A DNA stretch of 25,480 bases, from assembly GCA_947465645.1 (NCBI GenBank), contig CANIBQ010000070.1:1-25480 (forward strand). The letters are read 5' to 3'. Both the position numbers and the translations under genes were made by a program. The notes under the pieces were generated by a model. It searched no databases, was not told the DNA's origin, and saw nothing but the letters and a program-made list of their open reading frames with translations. This document shows positions 19,918 to 25,480 of this stretch, one piece after another; positions within the stretch are counted from its first letter, which is position 1, and every line of letters starts with the position of its first letter. Source of the stretch: Acidobacteriota bacterium (GTDB lineage Bacteria > Acidobacteriota > Vicinamibacteria > Vicinamibacterales > UBA2999).

Positions 19918-22224
19918 ATGTTTATCCGTTTTGTCCTTTCGTACCTGTTTGCCTTGTCCCCGGTGGCCGCCTTCGCGCAGACCGCGCCGGGAGCGCCGGC
20001 TCCGATCACGATTCCGAACACGCCCATCTCGCTGATCAATCAATCGGACGCCTGGCGGTTCGAAGTCATTTCCGCTGACCACTACCGCTGGATCGGGCAG
20101 GTCGAAATGCAAGTCGGCCCGCAGATGAAATTCTCGGCGGACCAGATCGACGTCTTCACCGATCCCAATCTTCGTCTCGTCGCCAGCGGGAATGTGGTCT
20201 TCACGAATCCCGAGGGGCGTATTTCCGCCGAGAGCGTCGAGTTCAACGTGATCGATCGAACCGGCGTCTTCGACATGGCGGCCGGCATCATGTCGATGGG
20301 ACCGGCGGTCGACCGCGCACAGTTCGGCGGGCAGGATCCTGACGTCTATTTCTACGGAGAGCGGATCGAAAAGGTCAGCCAGCGGTCGTACAGAATCACG
20401 CGTGGCGGCTTCACCACCTGCGTGCAGCCGACGCCGAGATGGGAAGTGACGAGCGAATCCGTCGTGCTCAATCTGAACGACTACGCGATTGCGCGCAACA
20501 TGCTCCTGCGCGTCAAGGGCGTACCGTTGATGTACCTGCCGCTGATCTACTACCCAATCAAGGACGACGATCGTGCCACCGGGATCCTGCTCCCCACCTA
20601 CGGCAATTCGAGCCTGCGCGGGCAGACGCTGAGCAACGCGTTCTTCTGGGCGATCGGCCGCAGCCAGGACGTGACGCTTTTCCATGACTGGTTCACGAAC
20701 ACGGGACAGGGCGCCGGCGCCGAGTACCGGTACGTCGCCGGCCAGGGGTCGTACGGCAACTTCAAGTTCTATCGCCTCGCGCAGCATCAGGCTGAGTTCC
20801 GGCAGGGTGGCACGGTCTCGGTGCTGCCGTCACAGACGTCCTACCAGATTGCCGGCACCGGGAATCAGGCGCTCGGCCAGACGATCCGCCTGCACGAACG
20901 CGTGGACTACGCCTCGGATCTCGTGACCAAGCAGCTCTATCAACAGAGCATCTACCAGGCGTCCAACGCGACCCGCACGGTCGAGGCAGGCCTCTCGGGC
21001 ACGTGGGGTGCGCTCAGCTCCAGCGCGTTGTTTCAACGCACGGAAACGACCACCGGCGCGAACTCCGCGCAGCTCTATGGCAGCACGCCACGGCTGACGG
21101 CGGCGCTCGCCCCACAGCGGCTCTTCGGGCTCCCGCTGTACGGATCGCTCAACAGCGAGTACGCGTACCTGCCCTACCGGACGATCCAGAACGACAAGGT
21201 CACGTCCGACAGGAGCCTCGGGCGCGTTGACCTGGCGCCCGCCGCGCAGATGGCGCTGTCGAAGCTGAGCTTCCTGACGGTGAACTCGACGGTGTCGTAC
21301 CGGTCTACCTATTACAGCCGGACGACCGATGCCAAGGATCCGTTCCTTCGCCGATATCTCACGATGCGGTCCGACATCATCGGGCCGGTCTTCGCGAAGA
21401 TCTGGGACACGCCTGGCACCGCCTTCAGCGAGCGCATGAAGCACGTGATCGAGCCCGCGTTCAAGGTGGATTACGCCACCAACTTCGCGAACGGCGGTCG
21501 CGTCCCGATCCTGAGCGATGTATCGGACCGAGTGATTGGAGGATCGGGGCGGTTCACGTACGGCCTGAATAATCGCTTTTTTTACCGGGCCCGCACGACG
21601 GGCGGCACTCCCGGTGGGACGGTCCAGTACTTGACGGTCGGCATCCAGCAGTCGTACTACACGAATCCGTTGTCCAGCCAGACTGACCAGGACTACGTCA
21701 GCTCGGGCTACCACCGGAAGACTGCCGATCTGTCAGACGTCGCGCTCACTGTCCGCGTGAATCCGAAATCGGGGATCGATGCCAACACTCGTTTCGAATA
21801 CGACGTCCAGGGCAAGGGACTGCAGGTGATGACGACGGGCCTGAGTGCACTGTGGGGCAATGCGGCGTCCGGCACGAGCACCGCCACGTTCAGCTTCAGC
21901 CGCATCCAGCCTGAATCGAGCCCGAAGCCGACAGGGTCGTTCGGTGGCAGCACCGTCCTGAGCTTTCTGCAGGGCCGCGTCAAGAGCGGGTACTCGTTGA
22001 CGTGGGACATCGCCCAGGCGGCGCTTCTGAACCAGGCCGTCTCGCTCACGTACCTCGCGCAGTGCTGCGGCATTCAGGCCGAATTCCAGAAGTTCAAGTA
22101 TCCTCAAGCCATCGGTCCGATCCCCTCGGATCGCCGCTTCAATGTATCTTTCGTCCTCGCGGGGCTCGGCACGTTCTCGAATTTCTTCGGCGCCTTCGGC
22201 GGACTGATGGGAGTGGGACCATAG
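19918..22224 (+). CDS. lptD: LPS-assembly protein LptD
   Basis: The product has 768 residues with a signal peptide (to about AFAQ, residue 21). An OstA/LptA-like beta-jellyroll domain follows (about 45-200, including GNVVFTNPEGRISAESVEFN), then a large beta-barrel with many aromatic strand ends. With LptE it inserts lipopolysaccharide into the outer leaflet of the outer membrane. RVKGVPLMYLPLIYYPIKDDDRATGILLP is the conserved link between domains. Cys168 and the adjacent pair Cys716-Cys717 are present, the latter in the position of the E. coli CC pair used in barrel-jellyroll disulfides. ATG at 19918 lies 15 nt below the folC stop with no visible ribosome site, so the exact start is less sure. 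Confidence 0.93.
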   Translation: MFIRFVLSYLFALSPVAAFAQTAPGAPAPITIPNTPISLINQSDAWRFEVISADHYRWIGQVEMQVGPQMKFSADQIDVFTDPNLRLVASGNVVFTNPEGRISAESVEFNVIDRTGVFDMAAGIMSMGPAVDRAQFGGQDPDVYFYGERIEKVSQRSYRITRGGFTTCVQPTPRWEVTSESVVLNLNDYAIARNMLLRVKGVPLMYLPLIYYPIKDDDRATGILLPTYGNSSLRGQTLSNAFFWAIGRSQDVTLFHDWFTNTGQGAGAEYRYVAGQGSYGNFKFYRLAQHQAEFRQGGTVSVLPSQTSYQIAGTGNQALGQTIRLHERVDYASDLVTKQLYQQSIYQASNATRTVEAGLSGTWGALSSSALFQRTETTTGANSAQLYGSTPRLTAALAPQRLFGLPLYGSLNSEYAYLPYRTIQNDKVTSDRSLGRVDLAPAAQMALSKLSFLTVNSTVSYRSTYYSRTTDAKDPFLRRYLTMRSDIIGPVFAKIWDTPGTAFSERMKHVIEPAFKVDYATNFANGGRVPILSDVSDRVIGGSGRFTYGLNNRFFYRARTTGGTPGGTVQYLTVGIQQSYYTNPLSSQTDQDYVSSGYHRKTADLSDVALTVRVNPKSGIDANTRFEYDVQGKGLQVMTTGLSALWGNAASGTSTATFSFSRIQPESSPKPTGSFGGSTVLSFLQGRVKSGYSLTWDIAQAALLNQAVSLTYLAQCCGIQAEFQKFKYPQAIGPIPSDRRFNVSFVLAGLGTFSNFFGAFGGLMGVGP

Positions 22225-22225
22225 C

Positions 22226-23293
22226 GTGAAAGGATTGATTCTCAGCGGTGGCAAAGGGACGCGGCTGCGTCCCCTGACGTACACCAGCGCCAAGCAGCTC
22301 GTGCCGGTCGCCAACAAGCCGGTGCTCTTTTACGGCATCGAGGCGATTGCCGCGGCCGGCATCAAGGAAATCGGCATCGTTGTCGGCGACACGCATGCGG
22401 AGATCCGGGCGGCCGTGGGTGACGGCTCGCGGTGGGGCGTCCGCGTGGAGTACATCGAGCAGGACGCGCCCCGCGGGCTCGCGCACGCCGTCAAGATCAG
22501 CCAGCCGTTCATCGGCACCGATCCGTTCGTCATGTACCTGGGCGATAACCTGCTCAACAAGGGCATCACGCACTTCGTCGAGGAGTTCGCGCGCGAAAAG
22601 CCCGCCGCGCAGATCCTGCTCGCCCGCGTCCCCGACCCGCAGATGTTCGGCGTCGCGGAGCTTCGGGACGGTGTCGTCGTCAGGCTCGTTGAAAAGCCGA
22701 AGGAGCCGATCGGCGACCTGGCGCTCGTCGGCGTGTACATGTTCGGTCCCGAGGTCTTCGAGTCGGTCAACCGCATCAAACCCAGCTTTCGAAACGAACT
22801 GGAGATCACGGACGCGATCCAGAATCTGATCGACCGCGGACTCACCGTTCGTCCTCATATCGTCGAGGGCTGGTGGAAGGATACGGGCAAGCTCGAGGAT
22901 ATGCTGGAGGCGAACCGGCTGATCCTCGATACGCTGGAGCGGCGGATCGACGGGACCATCGATGCCGTGAGCCGCATCGAAGGCAAGGTCATCATCGAAG
23001 AAGGCGCGGTGGTGGAGCGGTCGGTCATCCGCGGCCCGGCGATCATCGGCAAGAACGCCCGCATCGTGCACGCGTATGTCGGGCCCTTCACGTCGATCAT
23101 GAATGACGTCGAAATCCAGGATTCCGAGATCGAGCACAGCATCGTGCTCGAAGGCTCCTGCGTGCGCGACCTGGCGAATCGGGTCATCGACAGCCTGATC
23201 GGCCGCAACGTGAAAATCTACCGTGAACCGGTCAAACCGAGCGCATACCGCTTCATGCTGGGGGACAATTCGGAAGTGGGAATCAGGTGGTGA
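22226..23293 (+). CDS. rmlA: Glucose-1-phosphate thymidylyltransferase, long form with beta-helix tail
   Basis: The product has 355 residues. The N-terminal nucleotidyltransferase domain has LSGGKGTRLRPLT (residues 6-18), SAKQLVPVANKPV and YLGDNLL. The C-terminus (from about residue 245) carries hexapeptide-type repeats (IEGKVIIEEGAVVERSVIRGPAIIGKNARI), giving the long form seen in antibiotic-sugar and archaeal pathways; the short enterobacterial RmlA has about 290 residues. It makes dTDP-glucose from dTTP and glucose-1-phosphate. The start is GTG at 22226, one base after the lptD stop, so it is probably coupled to it. It opens the dTDP-sugar cassette that continues with an RmlC-like protein and RmlB. 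Confidence 0.92.
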   Translation: MKGLILSGGKGTRLRPLTYTSAKQLVPVANKPVLFYGIEAIAAAGIKEIGIVVGDTHAEIRAAVGDGSRWGVRVEYIEQDAPRGLAHAVKISQPFIGTDPFVMYLGDNLLNKGITHFVEEFAREKPAAQILLARVPDPQMFGVAELRDGVVVRLVEKPKEPIGDLALVGVYMFGPEVFESVNRIKPSFRNELEITDAIQNLIDRGLTVRPHIVEGWWKDTGKLEDMLEANRLILDTLERRIDGTIDAVSRIEGKVIIEEGAVVERSVIRGPAIIGKNARIVHAYVGPFTSIMNDVEIQDSEIEHSIVLEGSCVRDLANRVIDSLIGRNVKIYREPVKPSAYRFMLGDNSEVGIRW

Positions 23294-23294
23294 G

Positions 23295-23795
23295 ATGAGC
23301 AAGCCGACGGCCTACACCGAGACGGTCGTGAAGCATCCGCGCATTCACGACGTGAAGACGAAGGCGCTTCGCCTCATTCCGGACGAACGGGGCTGGCTGA
23401 TGGAGATCCTGAGGGCCGACGACACGGATCTCTTCACCAAGTTCGGACAGGTTTATCTCTCGGCGACCTACCCGGGAGTCGTCAAGGCGTGGCACTACCA
23501 CCAGCAGCAGGTGGATCATTTCGCCTGCGTTGCGGGGATGGTCAAGCTCGTGCTGATCGACACCCGCCCTGATTCCCCGACGAATGGCGCGGTCAACGAA
23601 TTTTTCCTCGGAACGCAGAACCCGACGCTCGTCCAGGTACCCAATCTCGTGTATCACGGCTGGAAATGCATCAGCACCGATGTATCGATGGTGATTAACG
23701 TGCCGACGGAGCCCTACAGCTACACGGATCCAGACGAGTTCCGGCTGGCGCCGCACGACACCCTGCCGTACGACTGGACGCGCAAAGATGGTTGA
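23295..23795 (+). CDS. RmlC-like dTDP-4-dehydro-6-deoxysugar epimerase (divergent)
   Basis: The product has 166 residues with a single cupin domain. VVKAWHYHQQQVDHF aligns with the RmlC active-site stretch (usually LRGLHYQ...GKLV). His67 matches the catalytic histidine, but the preceding Arg is Lys and the position of the usual catalytic Lys is Asp74. A second conserved region has YHGWKCIS with His121. The C-terminus is PHDTLPYDW. It probably epimerises or isomerises the RmlB product, but the altered residues make strict 3,5-epimerisation uncertain. ATG at 23295 follows the rmlA stop by one base and has GGTGGTGAG in front. The stop overlaps the rmlB start by 8 bp, so the three genes are one unit. 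Confidence 0.82.
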   Translation: MSKPTAYTETVVKHPRIHDVKTKALRLIPDERGWLMEILRADDTDLFTKFGQVYLSATYPGVVKAWHYHQQQVDHFACVAGMVKLVLIDTRPDSPTNGAVNEFFLGTQNPTLVQVPNLVYHGWKCISTDVSMVINVPTEPYSYTDPDEFRLAPHDTLPYDWTRKDG

Positions 23796-24801
23796 TGTCC
23801 TCGTGACCGGCGGCGCCGGCTTCATTGGCAGCAACTTCGTCCGCTACGCCCTGGCCCGGCACGCCGACTGGCGCATCACCACGCTCGACAAACTGACGTA
23901 CGCAGGGCGCCGCGAGAACCTGCACGACGTGATGGACGACCCGCGCCATGCCTTTGTGCATGGCGACATTGGCGACGCCGCGATAAGCGGACCTCTCGTT
24001 GAACGATCCGAGATCGTCGTGCACTTCGCGGCTGAAACCCACGTAGACCGCTCGATCCTGGCGGCCGGCGAGTTCATCCGGACCGATGTCGAAGGGACGT
24101 TCGTGCTGCTCGAGGCGGCACGGCGCGCGCCCCGGCTGCGGCGCTTCGTCCAGATCTCGACCGACGAGGTCTACGGCAGCGTGGCGACCGGGGCGAGCCG
24201 GGAAACCGACGAACTGAAGCCGCGAAATCCGTACTCGGCAAGCAAGGCCGGGGCAGACCGCCTGGCGTACAGCTACTGGGCCACCTACAACGTGCCGGTC
24301 ATCGTCACGCGCGCCTCGAACAACTACGGGCCGTACCAGTTTCCCGAAAAGGTCATCCCGCTGTTTGTCACCAACGCGATCGATGACATTCCCGTTCCGC
24401 TCTATGGCGACGGCCGGAACGTCCGCGACTGGCTGCACGTGACCGACCATTGCAGCGCGCTCGATCTCCTGATCGAAAAGGGCACGAGCGGCGAGGTCTA
24501 CAACATCGGCGGCGGCAACGACGTCATGAACGTCGACCTCACCCACCGCATCCTCGAGGAGCTCCGCAAGCCCGCGTCGCTGATCAAGCCGGTGGCCGAC
24601 AGGCCTGGTCACGATCGCCGGTACTGCGTCGATACGACAAAGCTGCGGGCCGCCGGCTGGCAGCCGCAGGTGCTCTTCGACGCCGGATTGCGCGAGACGG
24701 TCGAGTGGTATCGCCGCAACGAATGGTGGTGGCGGCCGATCAAAGAGAACGATCCGGCGTTCAAGGCGTACTACCAGACGCAGTACGGCCGTACCACATA
24801 G
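23788..24801 (+). CDS. rmlB: dTDP-glucose 4,6-dehydratase
   Basis: The product has 337 residues and is an extended SDR enzyme. It has the NAD-binding GGAGFIG (residues 8-14), HFAAETHVDRSI, the catalytic STDEVYG (Thr125, Asp126, Glu127) and YSASK (Tyr149, Lys153). RASNNYGPYQFPEKVIPLF is the usual RmlB signature. It converts dTDP-glucose to dTDP-4-keto-6-deoxyglucose in the cytoplasm. The ATG at 23788 lies inside the end of the upstream gene (8-bp overlap). The product feeds either rhamnose or another 6-deoxysugar, depending on the neighbouring epimerase and reductase. Confidence 0.95.
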   Translation: MVDVLVTGGAGFIGSNFVRYALARHADWRITTLDKLTYAGRRENLHDVMDDPRHAFVHGDIGDAAISGPLVERSEIVVHFAAETHVDRSILAAGEFIRTDVEGTFVLLEAARRAPRLRRFVQISTDEVYGSVATGASRETDELKPRNPYSASKAGADRLAYSYWATYNVPVIVTRASNNYGPYQFPEKVIPLFVTNAIDDIPVPLYGDGRNVRDWLHVTDHCSALDLLIEKGTSGEVYNIGGGNDVMNVDLTHRILEELRKPASLIKPVADRPGHDRRYCVDTTKLRAAGWQPQVLFDAGLRETVEWYRRNEWWWRPIKENDPAFKAYYQTQYGRTT

Positions 24802-24803
24802 CG

Positions 24804-25480
24804 GTGGCGGGTCCAACGCTGGTTACCGGTGCGGCGGGATTCGCCGGCGGCCACCTGGTGACGCACCTGTCGCCTCGCGGCAATCTCGTCGCCTGGACGC
24901 GCAGGGCGGTGCCCGAATCGCTGGCCGCGCTGGCGACCTGGCAGCAGATCGACCTCCTCGAGCGCGACACAGTCCGCCGCGCGATCTCGGAGCTCGAGCC
25001 GTCCATCGTCTATCACTGCGCCGGCGCGCCCCACGTGCCGCATTCGTGGCAGAACACGACCGAGGCGTTGTCGAGCAACGTGCTGACGACGCACTACCTG
25101 CTCGACAGCCTTCGACGCGCGGGGATCGAGTGCCGCGTGCTGATCACGGGATCGGCCATGGTGTACGCGCCGTCGACGACGCCGATTACCGAGGAGCATC
25201 CGCTCGCCCCGTCGAGCCCATACGGTGTAAGCAAACTGGCGCAGGAGCAACTGGGGCTGCGCGCCGTTGGCGAGGACGGTGTCGACGTGATCGTGACCCG
25301 ATCCTTCAATCACACAGGTCCCCGTCAGAGCGCCGACTTTGCGGCGTCAGGGATGGCGCGCCAGGTCGCGCTGGCCGAGCGTGGGGCGATCCAGGCGGTC
25401 AAGGTCGGCAATCTCGATGCACAACGCGACCTGACGGACGTCCGCGACACGGTGCGCGCGTACGCGCTCCTCATCGATTC
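24804..25480 (+). CDS. NAD(P)-dependent nucleotide-sugar reductase/epimerase, Rmd-like (partial, 3' end outside window)
   Basis: The frame runs from GTG at 24804, two bases after the rmlB stop, to the window end (225 codons) without a stop. It is an extended SDR: GAAGFAG at residues 9-15, a Ser/Ala/Tyr region ITGSAMVYAPS, and YGVSK (140-144). FNHTGPRQ (168-175) with KVGNLDAQRDLTDVRD is the pattern of GDP-6-deoxy-mannose reductase (Rmd) and related dehydratases. No GDP-mannose dehydratase gene is visible here. From context it may instead reduce the dTDP-4-keto-6-deoxysugar made by the upstream enzymes; this is inference. No ribosome site is visible, so translation is probably coupled to rmlB. 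Confidence 0.85.
   Translation, partial: MAGPTLVTGAAGFAGGHLVTHLSPRGNLVAWTRRAVPESLAALATWQQIDLLERDTVRRAISELEPSIVYHCAGAPHVPHSWQNTTEALSSNVLTTHYLLDSLRRAGIECRVLITGSAMVYAPSTTPITEEHPLAPSSPYGVSKLAQEQLGLRAVGEDGVDVIVTRSFNHTGPRQSADFAASGMARQVALAERGAIQAVKVGNLDAQRDLTDVRDTVRAYALLID

Noticed and set aside
18787..20787. Minus-strand ORF of 666 codons opposite folC and lptD
   Set aside because: Antisense to two well-supported genes; composition is typical of a shadow frame.

Overview
The window looks like a chromosomal segment of a high-GC Gram-negative bacterium. LptD, TonB/ExbB/ExbD and dTDP-sugar genes show a double membrane. The mix of housekeeping genes, a large divergent membrane pyrophosphatase, frequent GTG/TTG starts and very tight gene packing fits an Acidobacteriota lineage (Vicinamibacteria-like). 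That placement is inference from gene content and style; no marker phylogeny was possible.

Layout. (a) 1-3299, minus strand: a partial membrane protein at the left edge, then a tonB-exbB-exbD-exbD energy-transduction operon with a good promoter (3299-3263) and a strong terminator (620-587). (b) 11522-3517, minus strand: one compact run of tgt-yajC-secD-secF-uppP-DUF502-membrane pyrophosphatase, with several ATGA stop/start overlaps. It joins queuosine tRNA modification, the Sec accessory complex, undecaprenyl carrier recycling and a PPi-driven ion pump. (c) 11539-14192, plus strand: ddl (D-Ala-D-Ala ligase) overlapping a secreted TPR protein, divergent from tgt across only 16 bp. (d) 14193-14811: an intergenic island with a strong promoter and two tiny genes encoding the same 16-residue Lys/Ala peptide MAKKAKAAKKKAAKKR. 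Each has a Shine-Dalgarno site and an intrinsic terminator. (e) 16950-14812, minus strand: a probable lipoprotein fusing HEAT repeats to a cyclophilin domain. (f) 17007-25480, plus strand: deoxynucleoside kinase, accD, folC, lptD and a nucleotide-sugar cassette (long-form RmlA, RmlC-like, RmlB, and a reductase cut by the window end).

Most genes serve the envelope: lipid carrier recycling, peptidoglycan precursors, fatty-acid precursor, LPS export, activated deoxysugars, protein export and TonB energisation. The least explained element is the pair of identical microproteins. Their codons differ at seven synonymous sites and a stop codon with no amino-acid change, which argues that the peptide itself is selected. 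Other points for a second look are a probable CTG start for folC, a 14-bp mRNA hairpin between exbB and exbD, and a tandem 8-bp repeat that forms the start of a signal-peptide coding region.
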